Notes: generated by a model not told the origin, from the sequence alone. Positions 8,478 to 18,516 are shown, counted from the stretch's first letter. The stretch is 61,182 nt of DNA from Chloroflexi bacterium OHK40 (GCA_004367505.1 SFCB01000245.1:1-61182), one strand, 5' to 3'. A program made the numbers and translations.

Positions 8478-9209
8478 GTGACCACGATCGGCAAGCATGT
8501 GACGATCACCTGGGTTGGCCATGGCACCTTCCATCTTACCACGCCCGAGGGCAAGGGCATCCTGATCGATCCCTGGGTTGATGGCAACCCGGTCTGCCCG
8601 GAGCCGCTCAAGGCTCGCGTGCGCGAAGGCCTCGCCGCAATCTTCGTTACCCATGGCCACTTCGATCACCTAGCCGACCTGATGGCGATCGCCCGGGACA
8701 CCGGCGCAACCGTCCTCTGCCAGTACGACCTCGTGGCCTACCTGGAGGGGCAGGGCTGCTCCGGCGAGCAGCTGATCGGCTTCAACAAGGGCGGCTCGGT
8801 TGAGGTGGCTGGCGTGCGCGCCACCATGACGAATGCCCACCACTCCAGCTCGACCTACGAGAACGGCCAGCTGATTGGCCTCGGCAGCCCGGCCGGCTAT
8901 GTGCTGCGCTTCTCCAACGGTTTTACCGTCTACCACACCGGCGATACCGGCGTCACCATGGATATGCAGATCGTCGGTGACCTCTACCGGCCCGATCTGA
9001 CCATCCTCCCCATTGGCGACCACTTTACGATGGACCCACGCCAGGCCGCCTACGCGCTGAAGCTCATCCGCTCACCCTATGCCATCCCCGGCCATTTCGG
9101 GACCTTCCCCATCCTCACCGGCACCCCCACGGCGCTCGTCGAGGCCTGTCAGGAGTTCGGGGTCGATACCCAGGTGATCGCCCTGAAGCCCGGAGAGTCG
9201 GTGAGCTGA
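8478..9209 (+). CDS. UPF0173 metal-dependent hydrolase (metallo-beta-lactamase fold)
   Basis: The GTG start is set by an AGGAGG site at 8467-8472. The 243-residue protein has a metallo-beta-lactamase fold of the YtkL/UPF0173 type. It carries WVGHGTFHL, IDPW, the metal-binding HGHFDHLAD (H-x-H-x-DH), NAHHSSS, YHTGDTG and a late IPGHFGTFP. The physiological substrate of this family is not known. Upstream lies a separate extended -10 promoter. The downstream gene (D-2-hydroxyacid dehydrogenase) follows after 72 bases, so co-transcription is possible. Confidence 0.9.
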   Translation: MTTIGKHVTITWVGHGTFHLTTPEGKGILIDPWVDGNPVCPEPLKARVREGLAAIFVTHGHFDHLADLMAIARDTGATVLCQYDLVAYLEGQGCSGEQLIGFNKGGSVEVAGVRATMTNAHHSSSTYENGQLIGLGSPAGYVLRFSNGFTVYHTGDTGVTMDMQIVGDLYRPDLTILPIGDHFTMDPRQAAYALKLIRSPYAIPGHFGTFPILTGTPTALVEACQEFGVDTQVIALKPGESVS

Positions 9210-9281
9210 CATGGGGCCTGCGCACCCTGCACCCGCTGTGTGGCCTTCTCCCTGCGCCCGTTGGTGATCCAGTCCTCGCCT

Positions 9282-10226
9282 ATGAAGCTCATCCTCCCAG
9301 CCCAGATTCGCGATCTGCTCGAACCCGACCTCCCCACCGATGTCCAGGCCACCTGGGTTGACGTTGAGGGTCACTTCGAGGGCTCGCCCGACGATGCGGT
9401 GGCCTACTTCCGCTGGTGGACCGGGCGGCCCGTGCTCGAGGCCGTCCTCGCCGCCGCGCCAGGGCTGCGCTGGATCCATACCCCGAGCGCGGGAGTCGAG
9501 CACCTGCTCATCCCCCAGGTACTCGAGCGCGACATCATCATCACCAATAGCGCCGGCGTCCACGCGATCCCGATCGCCGAGTTTGTGCTGGCCCTGATGT
9601 TGAGCCACGCCAAGGGGCTCGCGCACTACCGCGCCGCCCAGGCAGCCGCCCACTGGGATCGCGCGTTCGTGCCCCGGGAGCTGTACGAGCAAACGGTGCT
9701 GGTGCTTGGAGCCGGCGGGATCGGCCAGGCGATCGCCGAGCGCGCCGCCGCCTTCGGCATGCGCGTCTGGGGCGCTCGGCGCACTCCACGCCCCACCCCC
9801 GGCTTCGCGCGCGTGGTGGGCATGGATGGGTGGCGTGCCCTGCTCCCCGCCGCCGACTATCTCGTCATCGCGGCGCCGCTCACTCCTGCAACCCGTGGCA
9901 TGATCGACGCCCCCGCCTTCGCCGCGATGAAACCCGACGCCTACCTGATCAATATCGCCCGGGGTGCAATCGTCGTCGAGGAGGCCCTCCTGCAGGCCCT
10001 GCGCACCGGCCAGATCGCCGGGGCCGCCCTCGATACGTTCGAGCAGGAACCGCTGCCCCCCGAGAGCCCGCTCTGGGCCTTGCCAAACGTCACTATCACC
10101 CCCCACACAACCGCCGGCTCCCCACGCATGCGCGAGCGGCAGCTGGCTCTCTTCTTCGAGAATCTGCGCCGCTTCCGCAGTGGCGAGCCGCTGCATAACC
10201 GGGTCGATCCGGCCGCAGGCTACTGA
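9282..10226 (+). CDS. D-2-hydroxyacid dehydrogenase, NAD-binding
   Basis: Oxidoreductase acting on 2-hydroxyacids or 2-ketoacids. The 314-residue protein has the NAD-binding VLGAGGIGQAI (141-151). The catalytic Arg is in NIARGAIV (R227), the Glu in DTFEQEPL (254/256) and the His in ITPHTTAGS (H275). The catalytic trio is therefore intact. ATG 9282 fits the start of the substrate domain; ATG-like starts upstream would only add a non-conserved tail. The substrate cannot be told from sequence; glyoxylate/hydroxypyruvate reductase-like enzymes are the nearest type. Confidence 0.9.
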   Translation: MKLILPAQIRDLLEPDLPTDVQATWVDVEGHFEGSPDDAVAYFRWWTGRPVLEAVLAAAPGLRWIHTPSAGVEHLLIPQVLERDIIITNSAGVHAIPIAEFVLALMLSHAKGLAHYRAAQAAAHWDRAFVPRELYEQTVLVLGAGGIGQAIAERAAAFGMRVWGARRTPRPTPGFARVVGMDGWRALLPAADYLVIAAPLTPATRGMIDAPAFAAMKPDAYLINIARGAIVVEEALLQALRTGQIAGAALDTFEQEPLPPESPLWALPNVTITPHTTAGSPRMRERQLALFFENLRRFRSGEPLHNRVDPAAGY

Positions 10227-10319
10227 GGAGCGCTAGGGCGCACCCCCTCCGCCACCGCACGCCCTTAGCTTCCTTAGCCGCGTGTGGCACCCGCGATTGT
10301 GCCAAGAAAGGACCCCTCG

Positions 10320-11600
10320 ATGCACCGGAGCATCGCGATCCTCCTCGCCGTCCTGGCTGCGCTGGTCGCCATCCCGGGGATGGAGCTGCGGGCCCAGAGC
10401 GACGTCCGCTGCTTCCCGGAGACCGGGAACTGCATCAGCGGGCCGATCCGCCGCTTCTGGGAGCAGAACGGCGGCCTCGCCGTCTTCGGCTACCCGATTA
10501 CGCCCCTGCAGACCGAGACGGTCGAAAGCTGGACTGGCCCCGTCCAGTGGTTCGAGCGCGACAGGCTCGAAGATCATAGTAACGAGGGCCGGGGCGTACT
10601 TGCCGGCCGCCTCGGCGTAGAGCGGCTGGCCCAGCAGGGGCGCCCCTGGCAGTTCCGCCAGCTGGGCGGCAGCGTGCCAGGCTGCCGGGGTTTCGTAGAG
10701 ACGGGTTACTACCTCTGCGGCGGCTTCCTCACCTTCTGGGAGCGGAACGGCGGCCTCGCCCGCTTTGGCTTCCCCGTGACCGACCAGATCGTCGAGCGGC
10801 TCAACGGCCGCGACTACACGGTCCAGTATTTTGAGCGGCGTCGCATGGAGTTCCACCCCGAGAACCAGCCCCCCTTCGACATTCTGCTCGGCCTGCTCGG
10901 GCGCGAGGTGCGCGAGGCCGCCGGGCCAGCCGCCCCGCCACCCACCCCGACCCCGGCGCCAGTCAGCCAGCAGATCCTGCTCGACGAGCCCGCAGCCGGT
11001 GCCATCGTGAGCAGCCCCGTGCGGGTGAGCGGGCGCACTACCCGCCGCACCGTCGGCGGAGGGCTGAGTTTCCGCATCGTCGAGCGGGGCGGCGCCGAGC
11101 TAGGCAGCGGGAGCATTCCTGTGGTCGACCAACCCGACGGCACAGGCCGCTTCTCCACCTACCTGGCCTACCGAGCCCCCGCCGGCAGCGAGATCGTGCT
11201 TGAGCTCACCGAGCGCGACCCATCCAGCGGCGCGCTGATCGCCCGCGCCGAGCGCACCCTGCGCTATGCCCCCACGACCGCCCAGCGGATCACCATCGAC
11301 CAGCCAGCCAGTGGCAGCCGTGTCGGCACGCGCATCCGCCTCACCGGGCGTACCGCCATCTACCCATCCGAGGGTGATCTCCAGCTGAGCGTGATCGACG
11401 GCCAGGGTGGCATCATCACGCGCTTTACCTTCCTGGCCCAGGGCACACCTGGCGAGGCCGCCAGCTTCTTCCTCGAGCTCGATATCCCCGATCAACGCGG
11501 GCGCCTCGTGACGATCGAGGTGATCGATGTGAACAACCGTGGCGATCTGCTCGCCCGCGCCCAGGTCAATGTCTTTGCCGGCAGCTCGCCCTATCCATAG
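10320..11600 (+). CDS. secreted protein with two FWExNGGLxxFGYP repeats and Gmad2-like domains
   Basis: A 426-residue exported protein. An N-terminal signal peptide ends near GMELRAQS. Two roughly 80-residue repeats follow (about 31-105 and 115-195), each with ETG, FWExNGGLAxFG(Y/F)P and VQ(Y/W)FER. These resemble LGFP-type cell-envelope repeats. After a Pro/Thr linker (PPTPTPAP) come two immunoglobulin-like domains of the Gmad2 type (DEPAAGAIVSSPVRVSGRT and DQPASGSRVGTRIRLTGRT). Each repeat of the first part carries a Cys pair. A paralogue lies at 31608-32567. The likely role is cell-surface or envelope binding; the ligand is unknown. Confidence 0.8.
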   Translation: MHRSIAILLAVLAALVAIPGMELRAQSDVRCFPETGNCISGPIRRFWEQNGGLAVFGYPITPLQTETVESWTGPVQWFERDRLEDHSNEGRGVLAGRLGVERLAQQGRPWQFRQLGGSVPGCRGFVETGYYLCGGFLTFWERNGGLARFGFPVTDQIVERLNGRDYTVQYFERRRMEFHPENQPPFDILLGLLGREVREAAGPAAPPPTPTPAPVSQQILLDEPAAGAIVSSPVRVSGRTTRRTVGGGLSFRIVERGGAELGSGSIPVVDQPDGTGRFSTYLAYRAPAGSEIVLELTERDPSSGALIARAERTLRYAPTTAQRITIDQPASGSRVGTRIRLTGRTAIYPSEGDLQLSVIDGQGGIITRFTFLAQGTPGEAASFFLELDIPDQRGRLVTIEVIDVNNRGDLLARAQVNVFAGSSPYP

Positions 11601-11828
11601 ACGGCCACGAACCATCAAGCGCAGCGCGATGAAGCGCTGGTGCTCCGCACACCGTCGCCGATCCGGATTACCCCACTCGGGCCACGACCCAGCCGCCGAT
11701 CAGGCGCTCACCTCACGGGCCGCCCCGCCATCGCCGTTACCCGGGACGGCTCGGATCTGTGTTACTCTGCGGGACGAACCGCAGCATCGGGATCTCAAGC
11801 GGACGACCAGCCCAGGGAAGGAGTTTGT

Positions 11829-13082
11829 ATGCTTGACCATCTGCGCACTGCTGATCCGGAGATCTACGCCGCCATCGAGAACGAGACACGCCGCCAGCGC
11901 GAGGGCCTGGAGCTGATCGCCAGCGAGAACTACACCAGCCTGGCCGTGATGGAGGCCCAGGGCTCCATCCTGACGAACAAATACGCCGAGGGCCTCCCGG
12001 GCAAGCGCTACTACGGCGGCTGCGAGTTTGTGGACGTGGTTGAGCAACTCGCGATCGACCGGGCCAGGCAGCTCTTTGGCGCCCAGGCGGTGAACGTGCA
12101 GCCCCACTCCGGGGCCCAGGCCAACATCGCCGTCTTCACGGCCCTGTTGCAGCCCGGCGACACCATCCTCGGCATGCGCCTCGACCACGGCGGCCACCTC
12201 ACCCACGGCAGCCCGGTGAACTTTTCGGGCAAATGGTACACCGTCCATTTCTACGGAGTGGACCCGAGCTCGGGCCAGATCGACTATGACGACCTGCTGG
12301 CCAAGGCGAAAGCGGTGCGCCCCAGGCTGATCACCTCTGGCGCCAGCGCCTACCCCCGGATCATCGACTTCGCCCGCATGCGCCAGATCGCCGACGAAGT
12401 GGGCGCCCTGCTGATGGCCGATATCGCCCATATCGCCGGCCTGGTGGCTGCCGGCGAGCACCCATCGCCTGTCGGCCACGCCCAGATCGTCACCACCACC
12501 ACCCACAAGACGCTACGGGGCCCCCGGGGCGGCCTGATTATGATGGACGAAGAGCACGCCCGAGCGATCAATAGCTCGGTGTTTCCCGGCACCCAGGGCG
12601 GCCCGCTTATGCACGTGATCGCCGGCAAGGCCGTGGCCTTCGGCGAGGCCCTGCGCCCCGAGTTCAAGAGCTATGCGGCTCAGATCCGCCGCAACGCCCG
12701 GGCCCTCGCCGAGGGGCTGACGAGCCGTGGCATCCGCCTGATCAGTGGCGGCACCGACAACCACCTCATGCTCGCCGACCTCAGCGGCCTCGGCATTACC
12801 GGGGCCCAGGCCCAGAAGGCTCTAGACCGCGCCCATATCACCGTGAACAAGAACGCCATCCCCGACGACCCCCAGCCTCCCGTGCGCACGTCGGGGATCC
12901 GCATCGGCACTCCCGCCGTGACCACTCGCGGGATGCGCGAACCTGAGATGGCACAGATTGCCGGCTGGATCGCCGATGTGCTTGAGCGGATCGACGATAC
13001 CGCCCACCTGGAGCGCATCGCCGCCGAGGTGCAGGAGCTCTGCCGGAGCTTCCCCGTCCCGGCCGACGCGGTGCGCGTGTAG
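11829..13082 (+). CDS. glyA: serine hydroxymethyltransferase
   Basis: PLP enzyme that converts serine and tetrahydrofolate to glycine and 5,10-methylene-THF, the main source of one-carbon units. The 417-residue protein shows [35 protein letters not shown] and the PLP lysine in [24 protein letters not shown] motif lies near the C-terminus. ATG 11829 is preceded by GAAGGAG. The 228-base gap upstream shows no clear promoter, although a TTACCC box at 11737 is a poor -35 candidate. Confidence 0.97.
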   Translation: MLDHLRTADPEIYAAIENETRRQREGLELIASENYTSLAVMEAQGSILTNKYAEGLPGKRYYGGCEFVDVVEQLAIDRARQLFGAQAVNVQPHSGAQANIAVFTALLQPGDTILGMRLDHGGHLTHGSPVNFSGKWYTVHFYGVDPSSGQIDYDDLLAKAKAVRPRLITSGASAYPRIIDFARMRQIADEVGALLMADIAHIAGLVAAGEHPSPVGHAQIVTTTTHKTLRGPRGGLIMMDEEHARAINSSVFPGTQGGPLMHVIAGKAVAFGEALRPEFKSYAAQIRRNARALAEGLTSRGIRLISGGTDNHLMLADLSGLGITGAQAQKALDRAHITVNKNAIPDDPQPPVRTSGIRIGTPAVTTRGMREPEMAQIAGWIADVLERIDDTAHLERIAAEVQELCRSFPVPADAVRV

Positions 13083-13095
13083 CGCCAGCGCCTGC

Positions 13096-13141
13096 CCCAG
13101 CGGCGCGTAGGATGGCGAGCGGCCATCACCGCGCCGCTGGG
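13096..13141. terminator. nested hairpin between convergent glyA and peptidase genes
   Basis: cccagcggcgcg (13096-13107) pairs perfectly with cgcgccgctggg (13130-13141), and gatggc/gccatc (13111-13116, 13122-13127) form an inner stem. It lies between two convergent stop codons and probably ends both transcripts, although neither side has a long T-run. Confidence 0.65.
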
Positions 13142-13151
13142 ATCATGGCTT

Positions 13152-14567
13152 CTACCAGACCTCGGCGGGCCGCGCGAAGACCCGCGCGAAGAGGCTCAGG
13201 CCCGCCCCGATCAGGCCGATCACCACCAGCGCCAGGCCCAACCAGCGCTGGCGCTGGTCCAGGGTGGTGCGCAGGCTGAGAGCGTTGCCAGCACGAATCT
13301 CATCGCCCAGGGCGGCGAACTCACCGGCGGCCTGGTCAGCGGCTGCGCGGGCTTCCGGGTAGCGCAGGCTCTGCGCGAGTGCATCGGCAGTGGCGAGTTG
13401 CTGCGTAGCCCGGAGCCCGCGCGCGGCCCGCTCGGCATAGATCGCCAGCACCGCGTCCTGGCGCGTATCGCCGAGGCGCCCGTAGACAGTGCGGGCGCCG
13501 TCGATCAGCTCCTGGGCCCGCTGGTAGTCGGCCTGCTCCAGGGCTTGCCGAGCGCCCTCAGCCAGGCTCTCGGCCCGCATACCCTCCTCGCTGCGCGCGA
13601 GCAGCGCCTCGGCCTCGGCCAGCACTTCGGCAGGCTGTGTATCGGTCTGGCGTTGTAGCCAGTCGATCGCCTGCTTCAGCTCCTCGGAAGCGGCCGCATA
13701 GTTCCCTTGTTCCACCAGCCCACGCGCAAAGCCCAGATCGTACACTTCGATCGCGCTGCGCCGGTACCCGCCAGCGAGATAGCTCGGCAACCACTCCAGC
13801 CACTCAGCCTCCAGCGTGGCGGGTGAGGCACCGTACACGCGCTCCAGCGCCGAACGATAGCCGCTACTGCGGGCCGTCACCGTCAGGAATTCACGCAGCT
13901 TAGCGAAGCCCGCCCGGTCAACTAGAAACGCGACGACCGAGAGCGTCTGGGGGTAGCTGATCTCCGGCGCGCCATAGATCTGGTTGCGGTCGTCGAAGGC
14001 GCTCCAGGGCAGCAAGAGGCCCTGCTCGCTGCTGGCGCGCAGCGACTGGATGCGCCGCTCCAGCTCGCCCGAGGGGCGCTCCATGTACTGGGCCACCCCC
14101 TCCTGGAAGCCCGTGTTGAGCCGGCCCTCGCTCAAGTCGGCCACGACGATGTGGGTCAACTCATGGCGCACATTGTTGCGCACCTCCTCCTCGGTCTGCT
14201 GGAGGGTGCGCTCAACGATCACCACCAACTCGCGGCGGCGGAAATCGGCGTGAGCCACCACGCCCGGCACATTCCGGGCCGCCGGATTCACCTGGTAGTA
14301 GTCTTCGGCGCTCGGATAGAGCCGTAGCGTGAGCGGCGTGGCGGTGCGAAAGCTGAAGGCGGTGGCGATCTCCTCGTAGATCGCGTCGGTGAAGGCGGCG
14401 TAACGCTCGGCCTCGGCCTCACCACCCGGGCCGTAGAGGATGGTAAACTGGCCGGTAGCCCGCTCCTGCCAATCTACGCCCGCCTGGGCCAGCGCCGCTG
14501 CCGGTGCTGTACACAGGGCGAGGAGCAGGGTCAGCGCGGCGAGCCCCATTCGGAGTGCGTATCCCAT
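13152..14567 (-). CDS. peptidase MA-like zinc protease with signal peptide and C-terminal TM
   Basis: A 471-residue exported protein. The signal peptide ends near ALAQAG. The gluzincin motif is HELTH (135-139) with the third ligand in GFQEGVAQY (E156), as in the peptidase MA-like family. The middle region contains TPR-like helical repeats (LVEQGNYAAASEELKQAIDW, ALEQADYQRAQELIDGA). One transmembrane helix near the C-terminus (WLGLALVVIGLIGAGLSLF) leaves the catalytic domain outside the cytoplasm. The function is probably envelope protein turnover; no substrate can be named. Confidence 0.82.
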   Translation of the reverse strand: MGYALRMGLAALTLLLALCTAPAAALAQAGVDWQERATGQFTILYGPGGEAEAERYAAFTDAIYEEIATAFSFRTATPLTLRLYPSAEDYYQVNPAARNVPGVVAHADFRRRELVVIVERTLQQTEEEVRNNVRHELTHIVVADLSEGRLNTGFQEGVAQYMERPSGELERRIQSLRASSEQGLLLPWSAFDDRNQIYGAPEISYPQTLSVVAFLVDRAGFAKLREFLTVTARSSGYRSALERVYGASPATLEAEWLEWLPSYLAGGYRRSAIEVYDLGFARGLVEQGNYAAASEELKQAIDWLQRQTDTQPAEVLAEAEALLARSEEGMRAESLAEGARQALEQADYQRAQELIDGARTVYGRLGDTRQDAVLAIYAERAARGLRATQQLATADALAQSLRYPEARAAADQAAGEFAALGDEIRAGNALSLRTTLDQRQRWLGLALVVIGLIGAGLSLFARVFARPAEVW

Positions 14568-14739
14568 CGGCCATCATCCCCGGAGATGCCTGCGCCGCAG
14601 CGGGCAGGCTTGCGTGTACCAACCGTGCTGCCCTGAGTCTACCAGATCACGCAGCGCACTGCCTGAGGGTTTGGTGAGTCCAGCAGGAGGCGTACCGCTC
14701 CTGTCACCCGTCCGCTGTCCCCGCTCCCCTGTCCCTTGC

Positions 14740-15282
14740 TTAAGGGCCAAGCACGGTGTAAACCGCCCCGGCGCGGGTGAGTGTACTCTCGTAGAGCGTC
14801 GGCCCGGCGGCCTCCCAGACGAGCGGGGCCGGCGGCGCGCAGGCCACCACGGCGGCGCCGAGCGCTCGCACCCGGGCGACCGGGGCGCTCTGCGGAACGC
14901 GGCCAAGGGTGAGGTGGGGCCGGTAGGGCCGCTCATCGGTGGGCAAGCCGAGCCGCGCGGTGGCGCCCACCACCCGCCGCTGGAGCTCCGCAAGGGTGGC
15001 TAGATCGCCACCCACCCCGGCCCAGACCACCCGGGGCTGCTCCAGGTTGGGGAACCCGCCGAGGCCCGCGAGGCGCAGTTGGATGCGCACCGGCGGCAGT
15101 GCCGAGAGGGCGTCGAGCAGCGGCGCCACCAACTCCGCGTGTACGTCGCCGAGGAACTGGAGCGTGAGGTGCAGCCCCTGCGGCTCCACCGGGCGCAGCG
15201 GATGGCCGCGCAGACGCACCTGTACGGCCGCCAGTTCCTGCCGGACGTGCTCAGGTAGACTGAGGGCAATAAACAGCCGCAT
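14740..15282 (-). CDS. thpR: RNA 2',3'-cyclic phosphodiesterase
   Basis: 2H phosphoesterase of 180 residues with the two catalytic HxTx motifs, HLTLQFLG (H38, T40) and HLTLGRV (H123, T125). The family opens RNA 2',3'-cyclic phosphates and can ligate tRNA halves in vitro. It sits 13 bases downstream of ppk1 on the same strand, so the two are probably co-transcribed. Confidence 0.92.
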   Translation of the reverse strand: MRLFIALSLPEHVRQELAAVQVRLRGHPLRPVEPQGLHLTLQFLGDVHAELVAPLLDALSALPPVRIQLRLAGLGGFPNLEQPRVVWAGVGGDLATLAELQRRVVGATARLGLPTDERPYRPHLTLGRVPQSAPVARVRALGAAVVACAPPAPLVWEAAGPTLYESTLTRAGAVYTVLGP

Positions 15283-15295
15283 CCCGCTCCACGTC

Positions 15296-17404
15296 TCAGC
15301 GGTCCGGAATCATCCGCGATGGCTGCTGGCTATCTACCACCTCGCCACTGGGCGCCAGGCGCATGTAGCGTCCGTCGGGCAGCAACACCCGAGCGCGGCG
15401 ATTGTCGGCCAGATAGCTCTCGAGCAACACCTCGCGGACGAAGCGCATCAACTCCGGGCTCTCGATCGGGAACAGCTCCTCGACACGCCGGTCCAGATTG
15501 CGCTCCATCAGGTCGGCGCTACCGGCGTAGATCACGGGCTGGCCACCATTGTGGAAGTAGAAGATCCGGCTATGCTCCAGAAAGGGGCCCACGATGCTAC
15601 GCACGCTGATCGTTTCGCTGAGACCCGGGACCCCCGGGCGCAGGCTACACATCCCCCGAACGATCAGATCGATCCGGACCCCGGCCTGCGAGGCCCGGTA
15701 GAGCGCATCGATCATGCCGATGTCGACCAGGGCGTTCATCTTGAAGATCAGCCGGCCATCGCCATTCGCCTTATGACAGGCGATCTCGCGCTCGATCAGC
15801 GCGAGCAATCGGGAGCGTAGCGTCACCGGGGCCACCAGCAGCTTCCGATAGACCTCCTGGCGGCTATAAGCGGTCAGGAAGTTGAAGAGGTCTACCACAT
15901 CGGCGGTGATCGCCGGGTCACAGGTGAGCAACCCGAGATCGGTATAGATCCGGGCCGTCGCGGCGTTGTAGTTGCCAGTGCCAAGGTGGGCGTAGCAGCG
16001 AATACCCTCCTGCTCCTGGCGCACCACGAGGGCCAGCTTGGCGTGGACCTTCAGGCCGAGCAGACCGTAGACCACATGCACCCCGGCGCGCTCCATCTGG
16101 CGGGCCCAGATGATATTGTTCTCTTCGTCGAAGCGGGCCTTCAGCTCCACCACCGCCGTCACCTGTTTGCCCTGCTCGCGAGCATGCATCAGGGCCTTCA
16201 CGATCGGCGAATTACTCCCAGCACGGTAGAGCGTCTGCTTGATCGCCAGCACCTGCGGATCTTCGGCGGCAGTCTGGATGAAGTCGACCACGGGCGAGAA
16301 GGAGTGGTAGGGATGATGGAGCAGCAGATCGCCCTGGCGGATCGTCTCGAAGATCTCCGAACCACCACGCAGCGCGGCGGGCACCACCGGCACGTGGGGC
16401 CGATCCTTGAGATCGGGCCGGTCAAGGCGCAGCAAGCTCATCAGATCCGCGAGGCCCAGCGGCCCACGCACGGTGTAGAGATCAGAGAGGCTGATCTTCA
16501 GGTTGGTGAGCAAGAGGCCCGCGATCCGATCTGGCATGGAGACATCGACCGTCAGGCGCACGACCTCGCCGAAACGGCGCTGGCGCACGCCCTGTTCGAT
16601 CGTCTCGAGTAGATCGTCGGCCTCGTCCTCCTCGATCTCCATATCGGCGTTGCGGGTGACGCGGAACGGGTAGCTCTCCACAACCTCAACCCCGGGGAAA
16701 AGCGCATTGAGGTTGGCGGCGATCACCTGTTCCAGCCAGACGAAGCAGGACTGGCGGCCAGGCAGGACATCCCGGGGCGCGTCGCAAAGATCGGGGGGGA
16801 TCGGCACCAGGCGGGGCAGTACCTCGGGCACCTTCACGCGGGCAAAGAGCTCACCCTTCTCGCGGTCCTGAATCACCACGGCGAGGTTCAGGCTCAGGTT
16901 GGAGATGAACGGAAAGGGCCGGCTACTATCGAAGGCGAGCGGCGTCAGCACCGGAAACACATGGTGGCGAAAGTACTCACCGACCCACTCCCGCTGGCGC
17001 TTGTTCAGCTCGCGATAGCTGTAGAGATGCACGCCCTGCTCGCGCAGGCTTGGCAGCAGATCGTTCAGCAGCAGGTCCCGCTCCTCTTCGAGCTGCGGAA
17101 TGAGCGCCCGGCGCACCGCCGCGAGTTGCTCGGTCGGTGTGAGGCCATCGGGCGACTGTTTCTGCACACCGGCGCTTATCTGCTGCTTGATCCCGCTCAC
17201 GCGGATCATAAAGAACTCGTCGAGGTTCGAGGCGAAGATTGCCAGGAACTTGATCCGCTCAAGCAACGGATTGGCACGGTCCCGCGCTTCCTCGAACACA
17301 CGGCGGTTAAACTCGATCCAGCTCAGCTCACGGTTGAGGTAGGAGGGCTCAGCGGGTGGCGCGAGCTCGGGTGCGTCGGCCAGGCTCTGGTCCTGCACTG
17401 TCAT
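15296..17404 (-). CDS. ppk1: polyphosphate kinase 1
   Basis: Reversible ATP:polyphosphate phosphotransferase of 702 residues, the usual length. Family motifs include SYLNRELSWIEFNRRV at the N-terminus, KQTLYRAGSNSPIVKALM and VELKARFDEENNIIWAR. The autophosphorylated His lies in GLKVHAKLALV, and the second in FHNGGQPVIYAGSADLMERNLDRRVE. GAGAGGTCCC precedes the ATG. Phosphate-storage metabolism is implied. An extended -10 (TGTTATGCT, 17456-17448 on this strand) lies 44 bases upstream. Confidence 0.97.
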   Translation of the reverse strand: MTVQDQSLADAPELAPPAEPSYLNRELSWIEFNRRVFEEARDRANPLLERIKFLAIFASNLDEFFMIRVSGIKQQISAGVQKQSPDGLTPTEQLAAVRRALIPQLEEERDLLLNDLLPSLREQGVHLYSYRELNKRQREWVGEYFRHHVFPVLTPLAFDSSRPFPFISNLSLNLAVVIQDREKGELFARVKVPEVLPRLVPIPPDLCDAPRDVLPGRQSCFVWLEQVIAANLNALFPGVEVVESYPFRVTRNADMEIEEDEADDLLETIEQGVRQRRFGEVVRLTVDVSMPDRIAGLLLTNLKISLSDLYTVRGPLGLADLMSLLRLDRPDLKDRPHVPVVPAALRGGSEIFETIRQGDLLLHHPYHSFSPVVDFIQTAAEDPQVLAIKQTLYRAGSNSPIVKALMHAREQGKQVTAVVELKARFDEENNIIWARQMERAGVHVVYGLLGLKVHAKLALVVRQEQEGIRCYAHLGTGNYNAATARIYTDLGLLTCDPAITADVVDLFNFLTAYSRQEVYRKLLVAPVTLRSRLLALIEREIACHKANGDGRLIFKMNALVDIGMIDALYRASQAGVRIDLIVRGMCSLRPGVPGLSETISVRSIVGPFLEHSRIFYFHNGGQPVIYAGSADLMERNLDRRVEELFPIESPELMRFVREVLLESYLADNRRARVLLPDGRYMRLAPSGEVVDSQQPSRMIPDR

Positions 17405-17447
17405 GGGACCTCTCAGGTGAGATTTTTGTCATTGCTATCGGCACCCT

Positions 17448-17456
17448 AGCATAACA
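17448..17456 (-). promoter_or_regulatory. extended -10 promoter of ppk1
   Basis: On the minus strand TGT precedes TATGCT (17453-17448), giving a leader of about 40 bases before the ppk1 start. No clear -35 box is seen. Confidence 0.5.
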
Positions 17457-17574
17457 CGTCCTGCCACCGACCGGCAAGCGGGTCCGAATCGGGGCGCTGC
17501 ACCCGTTCATATCGGTGAGCAACCGACCAGACACTCGTGGCGGGCCGTGCCCGCTTGCGCGCGAGGGTTCCCTG

Positions 17575-18507
17575 ATGAGCCGCGAGAGCGATACGATCCT
17601 GATTGTGGAGGACGACCCGGCGATTGCCCGCCTGCTCGATGTCTATCTCGCGCAGAAGGGCTACAAAGTGCGCCTGGCCAGCCGTGGCGAGGAGGCTCTG
17701 GCAATCTGTCGCACCACCCCCCCGGATCTCGTCGTCCTTGATGTGCGCCTCCCCGATATCAGTGGCTACGACGTCGGCATGGCCCTGCGCGCCTCTCCCG
17801 AGACCCAGAACATCCCGATTGTCGTGCTCACCGCTTTCAATGAGAAGTCCGAGCGGCTCACGGCCCACGATGTCGTCAAGGCCGACTACTTTCTCGGCAA
17901 ACCCTTCGACATCGAGGAGCTCTACTCCGTTATCCGCAACCAGCTGCGCGAAGGGCGCCGCCGGGGCCACTACCACCCCGTGACAAACCTGCCCACGGGT
18001 GAACTGGTCAACAACCAGCTGCGCGCCCTGCTCGGCACCACAAGCTGGACGCTCGCGCTCATCCGGATCAACGGCTTCGAGCGGTTCACGCAGCTCTACG
18101 GCGTGGTGGTGGGCGAAGACGCGCTCAAGTTCACCGCCCTGCTCCTCTGCGAGGTAGTCCGACGCCATGGTGTGGCAACCGACTTCGTAGGCCAGCTCGT
18201 CGTTGGGCCATACTTTTTGATTATCTCTGCCCCGGAGCGCATCGAGGCGATCGCCGCCGATCTGCTGGCCCGCTTCGACGCGGAGATCAAGCCGCACTAC
18301 GCCTTCCGCGATGTGCAACAGGGCCGCGCCCCGCAGATGGCGCTGTCGGTAGCGGTGATCAGCGACACAGACGGCCCATTCAGTGATATCCGCGAGCTCA
18401 CCGAGGCCGTCGAGGCACTGCTCCCCCACGCCCCACCACCGCCGGGCAGCGCCGATCGGCGCAGCACCGTCGCCCGCAGGAGCACTGCCGACGGTCACGC
18501 AGGCTGA
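17575..18507 (+). CDS. response regulator with degenerate GGDEF-like output domain
   Basis: ATG 17575 starts a 310-residue protein. The receiver domain (about 7-125) has the acidic pair E12/D13, phospho-acceptor D56 (VVLDVRLPD), T86 and K109 (FLGKPF), so it should accept a phosphoryl group. The second domain (about 140-290) has the layout of a diguanylate cyclase (HPVTNLPTGELVNNQL; LALIRINGFERFTQLYG). Its GGDEF signature is replaced (LVVGPYFLI), so cyclase activity is unlikely and a binding or dimer role is more plausible. No histidine kinase gene adjoins it. Confidence 0.85.
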   Translation: MSRESDTILIVEDDPAIARLLDVYLAQKGYKVRLASRGEEALAICRTTPPDLVVLDVRLPDISGYDVGMALRASPETQNIPIVVLTAFNEKSERLTAHDVVKADYFLGKPFDIEELYSVIRNQLREGRRRGHYHPVTNLPTGELVNNQLRALLGTTSWTLALIRINGFERFTQLYGVVVGEDALKFTALLLCEVVRRHGVATDFVGQLVVGPYFLIISAPERIEAIAADLLARFDAEIKPHYAFRDVQQGRAPQMALSVAVISDTDGPFSDIRELTEAVEALLPHAPPPPGSADRRSTVARRSTADGHAG

Positions 18508-18516
18508 CGCCGCGCC

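Noticed and set aside
9072-10196. 374-codon minus-strand frame across the D-2-hydroxyacid dehydrogenase gene
   Set aside because: It is a high-GC shadow of the gene on the other strand, which has all catalytic motifs. Similar long antisense frames elsewhere were rejected for the same reason.
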